The notes below the pieces were generated by a model that saw only the letters and a program-made list of their open reading frames with translations, was not told the DNA's origin and searched no databases. Below are positions 25,352 through 34,077 of a DNA stretch of 64,000 bases, piece after piece. Position 1 is the stretch's first letter. Every line of letters begins with the position of its first letter. The DNA comes from Legionella qingyii (GTDB taxonomy: Bacteria; Pseudomonadota; Gammaproteobacteria; Legionellales; Legionellaceae), in assembly GCF_003184185.1 (NCBI RefSeq), contig NZ_QHJG01000005.1, forward strand, positions 111,273-175,272, given 5' to 3'. Made by a program: the position numbers and the translations under genes.

Positions 25352-28300
25352 ATGGCGCATTGGTCAGAATCTTTTTTTGAAGGAGTAGATACCTTCTTTG
25401 CCTGGCTAAGTACATCGCTCAAGCAAACGACAGAATCATACATTGATTTAGAAACAGCTGATAGTTCAACAGTGTTGGTTAATCACGATGGTTCTCTGCT
25501 ATCAATTTTGAAGGTTGAAGGAGTCTCAGCTCTTGTAGGAAATGCAGAATTTGAAAATTTGGTTGCAGGGCTAACCAATTCATTTCAAGCCGCTATGGGA
25601 CGTCCAGGACACGCTCTGCAGGTTTATTTTAGTCATGATAAACAAAACATAAAAAAGTTGATCCAAGATACCTACCAACCAGCTACAGCTACAGCAAAAC
25701 GACTCGAACTGAATTTAGCGGACTTGTTTGAAGAACGAGTTAATTATATGGCACAGTATTGCGCGGAAGAACGAGTTTATTTTGTGCTGATTACGCGACC
25801 CTTCAATTTAACATCAGAGCAATTAAAGGCTGCTAACAAAGCCAAAATGAAGATGCTCAAAGATAAGAAGGCTCCCCCTTTTAAAAACACCCAGACTATC
25901 TATGCTGCGATCCCAGAGTTACGTGACACCCATGATGCCTATGTTCGTTCCGTTATGAATGATCTGGATTCGCATCATGTGTTTGCTAAGTTACTGGAAG
26001 TTCACGATGCAATCCATGCAGTTCGCATGACTTCAGATCCTGATTATACTGCCGATGATTGGCGACCAAGTTTGCCTGGAGATAGGGTAACAGTTAGAGA
26101 AATTAATAGTTTTGAAGGTGATCCTTCTGATTTATTATGGCCTTCATTAGCAAAACAAGTATTTCCTCGTGACGCCGAAGTATTAGATTTGCGAACAGTT
26201 AGGGTTGGGGATAAGATTTATTCATCAACCTATATCGATTTATTCCCCAAAGATCTAAGACCTTTTATTCAGTTATTTACTCGTATATTACCTTCACATG
26301 TCCCTTGGCGAATCTCTTTTTTGATTGAGAGTGAAGGACTTGCCACGATTAAGCTTAAGGGAATGTTGGCTGCGATTCTTACTTTTAGTTCGGCACAAAA
26401 TCGTTTGATCAGTGATTCAGTGAATTTATTAAAATACATTCAGCTTAATACGGATGAATCAATAGTGCGCTTGCGAGTTGTTGCAACAACCTGGGCACCT
26501 GAAGACAGACTTCCATTATTACGCCAACGTAGTTCTGAATTAGTAAAAGCCATTGAGGGATGGGGTTCAACCGATGTTTCTGAAATTTGTGGCGATCCGT
26601 TTGGTGGGTTTGTTTCCAGTATGTTAGCGGCTACGCTCAATAGCACCGCCGTACCTACAGTTGCACCACTAAGTTCGGTAGTATCCATTTTGCCTATTAC
26701 CCGTCCGGCATCACCTTGGACAAAAGGTGCCTTGCTTTTTAGGACACCTGACGGTAAGCCTTGGCCTTTCCAACCAGGCTCTACGGAACAGACTACTTGG
26801 ATTGATTTGGTTTATGCACGCCCAGGTTCTGGTAAATCAGTTCTATCAAATGCGATTAATTTAGCATTATGTTTGTCTGGGGGATTGTTACGTTTACCAC
26901 GTATTGCGATTATTGATATTGGACCTTCAAGCAGTGGACTCATCTCTTTGCTGAAAGAAGCTCTTCCCGCATCAAAACGTCACCAGGTTGCTTATCATCG
27001 GTTAAGGATGACCCCTGAATATTCAATTAATCCTTTTGATACGCAATTAGGGTGTCGCTATCCTACAGCATTAGAGCGTGCTTTTTTAGTTAACTTTATT
27101 ACGCTGCTTACCACTCCTCTTGGTGCGGAAAAACCCTATGATGGTATGCCGGATCTTGCAGGTATGGTTGTAGATGAATTATATAAAAGTTTGGCTGATG
27201 AGTATAATCCCGCACCTTACTCCCCTGGGGTTGAGGAATTTATTGACAGTATTTTGGAAGAAATTGGTTTTATTCGTGATTCAAAATCAACATGGTGGGA
27301 AGTAACAGATTCACTTTATTCAGCAGGATTTATTCATGAAGCGATGTTGGCTCAACGCTATGCGATGCCTTTGTTGGCAGATGCTGCATCAATTTGCCGT
27401 ACTCCATCTATTGAAGATTTATACGAAAGAATAACGGCACCGACAGGTGAGTCCCTAATTAATGCGTTTTCGCGAATGATCTCCGCTGCGGTTCGGGAAT
27501 ATCCTATTTTATCGCGTGTAAGTGCATTTGATATCGGTGATGCGCGCGTGGTATCACTTGATCTTGATGAAGTTGCAAAAAGTGGTGGAGATGCTGCAGA
27601 CAGACAGACAGCTGTTATGTATATGTTGGCACGTTATGTCTTGGCAAGACATTATTATTTAACTGAAGAGAGTCTAAATAATATACCGGATCAATATAAG
27701 GAATATCATAAAGAAAGAGTGCAAGAAATTCGCGAAGATCACAAACGTATTGTTTATGACGAGTTCCATCGTACTTCAAAATCTGCAGCAGTACGCGAAC
27801 AAGTCATTATCGATATGCGTGAGGGACGTAAGTGGAAAGTACAAATCGCCTTATTATCTCAGTCAGTTGATGACTTTGATCCCGTTATGATCGATTTTGC
27901 TACTGCAATTTACATTATGGATGCAGGACCTTCACAAGCGATCGAAAAAACGACTGCAATATTTGGACTTTCGGATACTGCAAAAACTGCTTTGCGCACC
28001 CGTGTACATGGACCAAGACAAGGTGGGGGAACGTTTTTGGCACAGTATGCCACTAAAAATGGTGTAAATGTGCAATTGCTTACCCTGACTTTAGGGCCTG
28101 TGGAACTCTGGGCGTTTAGTACTACAGCTGAAGATGCTACAGTGAGAAACCACTTATATCGACATCTTGGCCCTGCAGAAGCAAGGCGTCTTTTGGCTGC
28201 ATTATTTCCTAATGGTTCCGTTGCCAAAGAACTAGAAACTCGATTGAATAGTATGAAAGAAAAAATGGGTTTGATTGAGGATGAACTGAAAGAAAGTATT

Positions 28301-28381
28301 GTAGAACAATTAATTAACGAAATCCTTGATGCTTACTCAAAAAATCCTGATGTTAAGAGTTTACCTGCTAAATTAACATGA
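25352..28381 (+). CDS. icmB: Dot/Icm ATPase IcmB/DotO
   Basis: IcmB (DotO) is the VirB4-like cytoplasmic ATPase that docks at the channel base with DotB. The 1009-residue length equals the L. pneumophila protein as I recall it. Walker A (ARPGSGKS) ends at about residue 496 and a Walker B-like IVYDEFHRT lies near 803. ATG 25352 follows GAGGAAAGGA; the frame from 25301 overlaps icmJ and is not used. In L. pneumophila tphA and icmF follow; here they do not. Confidence 0.96.
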   Translation: MAHWSESFFEGVDTFFAWLSTSLKQTTESYIDLETADSSTVLVNHDGSLLSILKVEGVSALVGNAEFENLVAGLTNSFQAAMGRPGHALQVYFSHDKQNIKKLIQDTYQPATATAKRLELNLADLFEERVNYMAQYCAEERVYFVLITRPFNLTSEQLKAANKAKMKMLKDKKAPPFKNTQTIYAAIPELRDTHDAYVRSVMNDLDSHHVFAKLLEVHDAIHAVRMTSDPDYTADDWRPSLPGDRVTVREINSFEGDPSDLLWPSLAKQVFPRDAEVLDLRTVRVGDKIYSSTYIDLFPKDLRPFIQLFTRILPSHVPWRISFLIESEGLATIKLKGMLAAILTFSSAQNRLISDSVNLLKYIQLNTDESIVRLRVVATTWAPEDRLPLLRQRSSELVKAIEGWGSTDVSEICGDPFGGFVSSMLAATLNSTAVPTVAPLSSVVSILPITRPASPWTKGALLFRTPDGKPWPFQPGSTEQTTWIDLVYARPGSGKSVLSNAINLALCLSGGLLRLPRIAIIDIGPSSSGLISLLKEALPASKRHQVAYHRLRMTPEYSINPFDTQLGCRYPTALERAFLVNFITLLTTPLGAEKPYDGMPDLAGMVVDELYKSLADEYNPAPYSPGVEEFIDSILEEIGFIRDSKSTWWEVTDSLYSAGFIHEAMLAQRYAMPLLADAASICRTPSIEDLYERITAPTGESLINAFSRMISAAVREYPILSRVSAFDIGDARVVSLDLDEVAKSGGDAADRQTAVMYMLARYVLARHYYLTEESLNNIPDQYKEYHKERVQEIREDHKRIVYDEFHRTSKSAAVREQVIIDMREGRKWKVQIALLSQSVDDFDPVMIDFATAIYIMDAGPSQAIEKTTAIFGLSDTAKTALRTRVHGPRQGGGTFLAQYATKNGVNVQLLTLTLGPVELWAFSTTAEDATVRNHLYRHLGPAEARRLLAALFPNGSVAKELETRLNSMKEKMGLIEDELKESIVEQLINEILDAYSKNPDVKSLPAKLT

Positions 28382-28386
28382 GTTAG

Positions 28387-28426
28387 ACCTAAGAAGTATA
28401 AAATAATAGCTTTATACTTTTTAGGT
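28387..28426 (+). terminator. Hairpin directly after icmB
   Basis: A 16-bp stem with one mismatch (ACCTAAGAAGTATAAA / TTTATACTTTTTAGGT) and an 8-base loop starts 6 bases after the icmB stop. The 3' arm is T-rich but no U tract follows. It probably ends or stabilises the icmJB mRNA. Confidence 0.55.
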
Positions 28427-28491
28427 TACGAGATGAACTTATCCAATAAAAATGCGGCTCCTTTTATGCGGGATCCTTTCTAAATAAATCC

Positions 28492-28534
28492 AGTTCGATA
28501 TAGGAATATAATACTATGTTTTTTATATCGAACT
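28492..28534. repeat. 11-bp inverted repeat (AGTTCGATATA)
   Basis: AGTTCGATATA and its exact complement TATATCGAACT are separated by 21 AT-rich bases, between icmB and the LOR-like gene. It could be a small dispersed palindromic element or a second terminator-like structure. Confidence 0.5.
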
Positions 28535-28666
28535 CAGGTTAATGTAATTTAATATTATCTTAATAGAACTTCCATATAATCGTCCTCGTTCTGAATCATG
28601 AATGGATTTGTTGTGTGCAAATTCATTCTGAAAAGATTAAAAAATAATAAAAAAGGAATGTTTAAA

Positions 28667-29629
28667 ATGAGGTTCTATATGAAAAATGCAATCGCTGTTT
28701 TGTTTTCATTAGTAATAGGTATTAATACAAGTTTTGCTCTGACAAATACGAAAATTCCTGATGAAATGTTCATTAAAGAACATTGGATCAGTTTAACCAC
28801 AAGCTATGACATTGAAACAAAAACACGAAAACTAGGTACTTTATATCGAAAATTCTTCAGTCTCTTATTAACTTACGAATTTTTTGATCCGTTCGATAAC
28901 AAATTGGCATATGCCCGATCAAAATTCTTTTCTCTGACGGCCCATTTTGATGTTTACGATAATTATGAAAATTTTATTGGGGCAGCTGATGAACGATTAT
29001 TTGCTTTTTTCCCTACCTTTGATATTTATGGACAAGATGGATATACAAAATTGGCTAAGGCGAGTATGAACTTCTGGGGTACAACCTTCACAATCTACGA
29101 TCCGGTAACAGATAAAGAAATGGCTACTTTATATCGACCATTTTTTAGGCTGAAAAATGACTGGACTTTTACTATTACCAACCGAGTATTATTCAATCAA
29201 AAGGAAATTGATTCTCGCGTACTCATGACTGTAATTGCATTTCAGGGCGATAGAGAATATTGGGAAAGTACTCACCGAGATAGTTTAAAATCAATAACAA
29301 AGAAATCGAACCAAGCTAATGAAGTGACATCGGAGCAGGTAAGTGGACTTTTGGAAAAGATCGCGACAGTTAAGAAACAAGAAGGTCTAGAAAATATAAA
29401 AAATCCAGATCCAAAAATGATGGATGTTATTGCTAATGAGCTGGAAAATAACTATAGAGAAATGCATGCGCTTGATGCGTCAACACCAACAAATCAGGAA
29501 AAGCTTGCTGCATTCGCTGAGTATTGTTTGACTTTGGTACAATCTAATACCCTGACTAATGAAAAGAAAAACGCCATTCTTTTCTTGCTTAAAACACGTT
29601 TGGAAGGGGCTGTGAATTTAATTCGATAA
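28667..29629 (+). CDS. Exported LURP-one/tubby-like fold protein (hypothetical)
   Basis: No characterised homolog is recognised. The 320-residue product starts at ATG 28667 (AGGA upstream) with a signal peptide ending about residue 24. Residues about 30-195 contain repeated strand patterns such as LYRKFFSLLLTYEFFDPFDN, FDVYDNYENFIG, FDIYGQDG and FTIYDPVTDKEMATLYR. This alternation of D-x-[DN] turns and aromatic strands is what LURP-one-related/tubby-like barrels (scramblase superfamily) look like. A helical C-terminal region (about 220-320) follows. It sits where tphA-icmF occurs in L. pneumophila. The fold call is inference. Confidence 0.55.
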   Translation: MRFYMKNAIAVLFSLVIGINTSFALTNTKIPDEMFIKEHWISLTTSYDIETKTRKLGTLYRKFFSLLLTYEFFDPFDNKLAYARSKFFSLTAHFDVYDNYENFIGAADERLFAFFPTFDIYGQDGYTKLAKASMNFWGTTFTIYDPVTDKEMATLYRPFFRLKNDWTFTITNRVLFNQKEIDSRVLMTVIAFQGDREYWESTHRDSLKSITKKSNQANEVTSEQVSGLLEKIATVKKQEGLENIKNPDPKMMDVIANELENNYREMHALDASTPTNQEKLAAFAEYCLTLVQSNTLTNEKKNAILFLLKTRLEGAVNLIR

Positions 29630-29740
29630 CCTGCTTCTATATTAAGTGAGTCATTTTTTAACTATAGCCTTTTGGGGGACACGATATGGCTTCTCCCAAT
29701 AGGATATACGACCACGTCATCTTGAGGAATTTACAATTAA

Positions 29741-29802
29741 GGATCTCCAAATTTTAGCATGGCATTATTTTATTATAATGTCATACCACTTACAGGAGAT
29801 CC
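29741..29802. repeat. Imperfect 26-bp inverted repeat (GGATCTCC ends)
   Basis: Arms 29741-29766 and 29777-29802 match at 17 of 26 positions, with perfect GGATCTCC / GGAGATCC tips and a 10-base centre. The flanks (CGTCATCTTGAGGA and CCCTCAATATGTCGGGAC) resemble sequences I associate with dispersed palindromic elements in Legionella intergenic DNA. No gene lies in 29630-29870. Confidence 0.5.
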
Positions 29803-29870
29803 CTCAATATGTCGGGACATCATTATGTTCGGGCTGGTGGTGCTTAACGCTATAGTGTTCAATCACAAAT

Positions 29871-31124
29871 TTAATTTGTTCTCATGGGCAAAGTTACAAT
29901 TACTTTTAAACCCCCTTGCAAATTATTAGTTAACGTAATATCGCCTTGATGCATTTGGATAATTTCTCTGGCAATTGTTAATCCAAGTCCAGTGCCGCCT
30001 GTACTGCGTGAACGCGAATTTTCACCTCGGTAAAAGGGCAAGAAAACGTGCTCTAGATCTGCTTCTGCTAATCCTGGTCCCTGGTCTGTAATTGTAATTT
30101 CTATTTTATTTTGTAAACAATCTAAGTGAATCATCGCCTTATAGCCATAATGAACTGCATTATTAATTAAATTATTAAAAGCACGTTTTAGTAAATTTAC
30201 TGTACCATAATAGACAAACTTCGTGGTTTCACTAGTAAAACTGACATCATAGTTTAATTCGGTGGCATCATCTTTCAGTGATGAAAGCAGCGCTACCAAA
30301 TCAAAAAGTTGAGGTTTTTCCTCAACATTTACATCTCTGAAATAATCCAGGGTTTCACGGATCATGACTTCCATTTCATTGATGTCAGCCATTATTTTGT
30401 TGTAGTTGGGATCATCTTCCAAATATTCTGCACGTAATTTTAAACGGGTTAACGGTGTGCGCAGATCATGCGAAATCGCAGTAACTACTCGAGTTCGATT
30501 TGCTAAAAGTTTATTCACTTTTTCTTGTAGATCATTAATTTTTTTAAAAATAGTTTTTTGATCTTGATTTCCAGTTATTGGGATAGGTAACCAATTTTCT
30601 TGGTGTTCGCTGTAATGAAGGCTTTGGATTAAAGTATGAATTGGTTGATTGAGTGTGCGTACGGCCCAATAATTGATGAAAAGTAACGCCCCAATTAGGA
30701 TAAGAAACAGGCTGACAACTGAGTTTGCTTGCACGGGAAAAAAGGAAATTACCTTGATATTTAACCAGTTATTCTCCTTTATAAAAACGGAGAATTCTAA
30801 TTTTTTATTTTGTTTTATTAAATTAAAAAGCACTGGAGCTTTTAAAGTCAAAAATGCATTTTTATCGAACAAGGGTTTAGGGGATAAAGTTATTTCTGCC
30901 CAAGAAATACTTTGATTTCGTAAGATCAGAGGCCATATGGATTGGGGGTTTTTTTGTAATAGTGTCACAAGATGAGTCAACGATCGTACTGCTTTGGGGG
31001 GAAGGGGGGAGCGGATGTTTTCATAATAATATTTCCCCAGTTGCATGAGTGAAAAAATTATTAATAAATTCCCCAGTATTAACCCAACCAGGGTTTTTTT
31101 TGCGGTTTTAGTTAATTGACTCAT
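29871..31124 (-). CDS. Two-component sensor histidine kinase (EnvZ-type)
   Basis: A 417-residue membrane sensor. Two membrane helices (about residues 11-32 and 133-155) bracket a small periplasmic domain of about 100 residues, then a HAMP linker. The phospho-acceptor His is in AISHDLRTPLTRLKLRAEYL (about residue 219). The N box NLINNAVHYG, the DQGPGL loop and the TGGTGLGLTIAR ATP lid are complete. Its start overlaps the upstream regulator stop by 4 bp. The layout resembles EnvZ and CpxA. The stimulus is unknown; the divergent Spy-like gene suggests envelope stress. Confidence 0.92.
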   Translation of the reverse strand: MSQLTKTAKKTLVGLILGNLLIIFSLMQLGKYYYENIRSPLPPKAVRSLTHLVTLLQKNPQSIWPLILRNQSISWAEITLSPKPLFDKNAFLTLKAPVLFNLIKQNKKLEFSVFIKENNWLNIKVISFFPVQANSVVSLFLILIGALLFINYWAVRTLNQPIHTLIQSLHYSEHQENWLPIPITGNQDQKTIFKKINDLQEKVNKLLANRTRVVTAISHDLRTPLTRLKLRAEYLEDDPNYNKIMADINEMEVMIRETLDYFRDVNVEEKPQLFDLVALLSSLKDDATELNYDVSFTSETTKFVYYGTVNLLKRAFNNLINNAVHYGYKAMIHLDCLQNKIEITITDQGPGLAEADLEHVFLPFYRGENSRSRSTGGTGLGLTIAREIIQMHQGDITLTNNLQGGLKVIVTLPMRTN

Positions 31125-31849
31125 ACCAAATCAACCTTGGTTTTGAATTGGTAGCCACCGCCTCGAATCGTTAATAACAATTTGGGGTTCCGAGGATCAA
31201 TTTCAATTTTTTTACGTAAACGTCCGATTAGAACATCAATTGTTCTATCTTGCGAATCACAGTCTTTGTCATACAACAAATCCATCAATTGATCACGACT
31301 TAGAATACGCCCAGGATGCTCCAAAAAAATGACCAAGAGCTCATATTCACGATGACTTAAAGGGATGGCCACGGATTCTTTATCAATCAAAGAATGGGTA
31401 TTGCGATCAAGAATCCAATTATCGAAATGAATTTGTTGTAATGGAGTGAGTTTTTTACGATCATGCTCTAATTCACCCTGAGTTCTTCTTAATTGTGCTT
31501 TGACGCGAGCAAGTAATTCACGTGAACTAAAGGGTTTGGAAATATAATCATCTGCACCCAATTCCAGTCCAGCAACTCGATCAGCAATACTATTTGCTGC
31601 GCTGAGCATAATAATTGGCATGCTATGAGTTTGCCGAATTGTTTGGCATAAATTCAATCCATCAATTCCTGGGAGCATAATATCTAAAATAATTAAATCA
31701 AAATTATTTTCTCTTAATAATTGTTTGATATTCAAGCCATTCAAGGTCCAGGTGGTTCGAAAACCATTTTTAATCAAGTAATCATTAATCAAGTGCGTAA
31801 TTTCTTGATCATCATCAATAATCAATATGTGGTTTTTTCTTGTGCTCAT
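31121..31849 (-). CDS. OmpR-family response regulator
   Basis: A 242-residue regulator with receiver domain 1-125 and winged-helix DNA-binding domain about 145-237. The acidic pocket is IDDD (11-14), the phosphorylated residue is Asp56 in LDIMLPG, and the switch Lys is in SKPF. The winged helix ends with RTIDVLIGRLRKKIE and TIRGGGYQF. The sequence is closer to E. coli OmpR than to PhoB. It is the first gene of the pair with the kinase, and a perfect palindrome lies 124 bp upstream in the divergent region. No symbol is given because which Legionella ortholog it is cannot be told. Confidence 0.92.
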   Translation of the reverse strand: MSTRKNHILIIDDDQEITHLINDYLIKNGFRTTWTLNGLNIKQLLRENNFDLIILDIMLPGIDGLNLCQTIRQTHSMPIIMLSAANSIADRVAGLELGADDYISKPFSSRELLARVKAQLRRTQGELEHDRKKLTPLQQIHFDNWILDRNTHSLIDKESVAIPLSHREYELLVIFLEHPGRILSRDQLMDLLYDKDCDSQDRTIDVLIGRLRKKIEIDPRNPKLLLTIRGGGYQFKTKVDLV

Positions 31850-31972
31850 GAATCACCTGATAAAAGAAATGTAATCTTGGGCAATGAAGCAGAACCCAGA
31901 GGTTTTTTTAACGAGTAAAATTACGCGTTGTACTCAGACTGTATTATAACAGCAAACGGCCCTATTTTTAGC

Positions 31973-31994
31973 ATTGTAACAGTGTTGTTACAAT
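31973..31994. promoter_or_regulatory. Perfect palindrome ATTGTAACA-N4-TGTTACAAT, candidate operator
   Basis: Two exact 9-base arms are separated by GTGT in the intergenic region between the divergent response regulator and the Spy-like gene. The half-site contains GTAACA, similar to sites of OmpR-family regulators such as RstA. It lies 75 bases before the Spy-like start. Binding by the adjacent regulator is inferred. Confidence 0.6.
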
Positions 31995-32068
31995 AAACAG
32001 TGTGTTTGTCATATTCCTTTTACATTGCTTCATTAAACTTATCAATGAATCCAAATAGGAGAAATAAA

Positions 32069-32515
32069 ATGAATATGAAACGATTCTTATTGGTTAATAG
32101 CTTGGCTTTCAGTGTATTAAGTACCTCTATCGCAATAGCACAACCAGTAGTATCTAGCGCGACAGTCTCTATAAATCAAACAGATCATTATCGTCAGCAT
32201 GTTGGTAAGCTGCTAACTCCTGAGCAGCGTTCAGAGTTGGCTAAAATCAAAAAAAATCTTCGCGAACAAATGGCTCCATTAGTTAAAGAAAAGCGCGCCC
32301 TAAGTATGCAAATAAGAGGTAAATTAGCTACTCCTAATGCGAAATGGAGTGATATCTCGAGCTTGGTAGAAAAAAGAAATCGTGTTCATGCGAAAATAAG
32401 TACTCTATGGGCTCAAACCCAATTTCAAACCTATCAAAAATTGGGTGTTTTATTGCCTGTTCATCACGGTCATCATTGTCGTCTTCAGAATAAGAATTTT
32501 GCTAAAAAATCATAA
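32069..32515 (+). CDS. Periplasmic Spy/CpxP-like protein
   Basis: A 148-residue exported protein with a signal peptide of about 26 residues (cleavage after SIAIA). A helical domain has LTPEQRSELAKIKKNLREQM (about 56-75), which carries the LTxxQ-type motif of Spy/CpxP family envelope-stress chaperones. The C-terminus is His-rich (HHGHHCR), suggesting metal binding, as seen in some family members. ATG 32069 follows AGGAG. It is divergent from an OmpR-type two-component operon, the usual context for a stress-induced Spy-like gene. Confidence 0.75.
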   Translation: MNMKRFLLVNSLAFSVLSTSIAIAQPVVSSATVSINQTDHYRQHVGKLLTPEQRSELAKIKKNLREQMAPLVKEKRALSMQIRGKLATPNAKWSDISSLVEKRNRVHAKISTLWAQTQFQTYQKLGVLLPVHHGHHCRLQNKNFAKKS

Positions 32516-32525
32516 GATGCAGCGG

Positions 32526-32562
32526 ACGGTTTCGTGTCTTATGCGAAACCGTTTACTTTTTT
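32526..32562 (+). terminator. Rho-independent terminator after the Spy-like gene
   Basis: A perfect 9-bp stem (ACGGTTTCG / CGAAACCGT) with a 9-base loop is followed by TTACTTTTTT. The T tract overlaps the end of the convergent cupin-like gene. Confidence 0.85.
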
Positions 32563-32933
32563 AATTCAATGACAACAACTTTTATTGGATGTTTACTCAT
32601 GTTTTCATCGGTGTGCAATTCACCAGGGACATCTTTAGAGAGATAATACGCTTTATCTTTTTCCAATTTTAAGAAATGTACTTTTCCTTTATTGTTAACT
32701 ACTTTCAACACTCCATTATCTAAGGCAACAATGACTCGATTGTGTTCATGTCGATGCATTTTTAAAATTTGTTTTTTATTCGGATAAATCACTGTTGTCC
32801 AGACAGAGACCTCTTTGTTTGATAGTTGAGGAATGCGTGTGGTTTTCTTTATATCTGCATAAGAATTTATTGATGTTAAAAATGGAAGAATACAAAGGAG
32901 CAACGTGATGTATTGTCGCATAATGTTCACCAT
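32553..32933 (-). CDS. Secreted cupin-like hypothetical protein
   Basis: A 126-residue protein with an N-terminal signal peptide (about 25 residues) and a single small beta-barrel. Its HRHEHNRVIVALDNGVLKVV motif fits a cupin, with His residues that could bind metal. The start is uncertain between ATG 32933 and the internal ATG 32921, which has GGTGAA upstream. It is convergent with the Spy-like gene. No specific function is recognised. Confidence 0.65.
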   Translation of the reverse strand: MVNIMRQYITLLLCILPFLTSINSYADIKKTTRIPQLSNKEVSVWTTVIYPNKKQILKMHRHEHNRVIVALDNGVLKVVNNKGKVHFLKLEKDKAYYLSKDVPGELHTDENMSKHPIKVVVIELKK

Positions 32934-33064
32934 GAGTTTTTGGGAGACTATAATATACGGAGCCTTTTTTAAGAAGATTTATTAGCAAAAATAGTAGATC
33001 GTTTGTTTTAATTTCCTTTATCTATGGCCATCAGTTCTGTCACTGTAAGTTTGTTAGAATACTT

Positions 33065-33982
33065 TTAAGAAGCATCAGTGCACTTTGCAACAACAATCTG
33101 TTTAATTAATTCCGTTAATAGCGTGTAATTTTCTATTTTATGGGAGGTTGCACGCCAGGCTACGCCAATTTCTCTGTAGGCATGGTCGGTTTTTAAAGGT
33201 AGGGAGACTAAATCAGTACCGGTAAGGATGTCGCTGTTAATTGCAAGATTAGGCAAAAAAGTAATGCCAGGCTGATGGCTTACCATTTGGATTAAAGTAT
33301 GCAGGCTGGTGGCAAAAAAATGATTGATTTTTTTACTTTCTTTTAATTGACATGCTTGTAATGCATGTCCTGTTAAACAATGCTCTTTTTCCAGAAGGAA
33401 AATACTGTTTTCAGGCAATTTACTGATTTCTTTGTCAAAACCTTCCTGTGACCAAGTTTTTGGTAAGACAAGTTTAAAATAATCTTTGCATAATATCTGT
33501 GTCTGAAATTCTTGGGTTGAGTAGGGCAGTGCTAATATAACAAGATCAAGTTTTCCTTCACTTAAATAGTTCAAAACATTGTCTGTCGTGTCCTCTCTGA
33601 TAAATAAAGTGAGCTCTGGATAAAGTTGCTGACATAGATTCTGTAAGTCACTTAAGATAAAAGGGGCAATGGTAGGAATTACTCCCAAATAAAATTTACC
33701 TTGCATCAGCTTTCCTTGATTTCGCGCGTAATCCACTAAATCGTTACTCTGTTCAATGATTAGTCGACCGCGACGAACAATTTCTTCTCCTAAAGGCGTA
33801 AACAGAAATGTTTTATGATCGCGCTCAAGTAATTGTGCCTCCAAAGTTTCTTCAAGGCTTGTAATTGCTGCACTTAAGGTTGACTGACTTATAAAACATG
33901 CAGCCGCTGCGCGCCCAAAATGTTGATGGTCATATAGTGTAATTAGGTAATGAAGCTGTTTAAGACTGATTAATCTGCTCAT
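33065..33982 (-). CDS. oxyR: LysR-family peroxide sensor OxyR
   Basis: OxyR is activated by hydrogen peroxide through a disulfide and turns on peroxide-defence genes. The 305-residue product has the LysR helix-turn-helix at about residues 19-40 and an effector domain. Cys202 and Cys211 (EHCLTGHALQAC) have the same spacing as redox Cys199/Cys208 of E. coli OxyR. It is divergent from ahpC-ahpD, a classic OxyR target, with the shared control region at 33983-34077. The call is secure. Confidence 0.92.
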   Translation of the reverse strand: MSRLISLKQLHYLITLYDHQHFGRAAAACFISQSTLSAAITSLEETLEAQLLERDHKTFLFTPLGEEIVRRGRLIIEQSNDLVDYARNQGKLMQGKFYLGVIPTIAPFILSDLQNLCQQLYPELTLFIREDTTDNVLNYLSEGKLDLVILALPYSTQEFQTQILCKDYFKLVLPKTWSQEGFDKEISKLPENSIFLLEKEHCLTGHALQACQLKESKKINHFFATSLHTLIQMVSHQPGITFLPNLAINSDILTGTDLVSLPLKTDHAYREIGVAWRATSHKIENYTLLTELIKQIVVAKCTDAS

Positions 33983-34024
33983 CGATTTTTCCGATTAAAG
34001 TAATCTGTTTTATTCATTTTAAAT

Positions 34025-34047
34025 AATTATATACCATAACTATAATT
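34025..34047. promoter_or_regulatory. Candidate OxyR site between oxyR and ahpC
   Basis: A 7-base inverted repeat, AATTATA-N9-TATAATT, is centred between the divergent genes, 31 bases before the ahpC ATG. LysR proteins bind such dyads. The match to the OxyR ATAG-N7-CTAT pattern is only partial. Confidence 0.4.
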
Positions 34048-34077
34048 TATTTGAACGAAACAAATGAGGAGAATTTT

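Noticed and set aside
29684..29755. 23-codon ORF after a GGGGGA motif downstream of the LOR-like gene
   Set aside because: It runs into the 29741 palindromic element, has no promoter and has no recognisable sequence pattern; chance is the simplest explanation.
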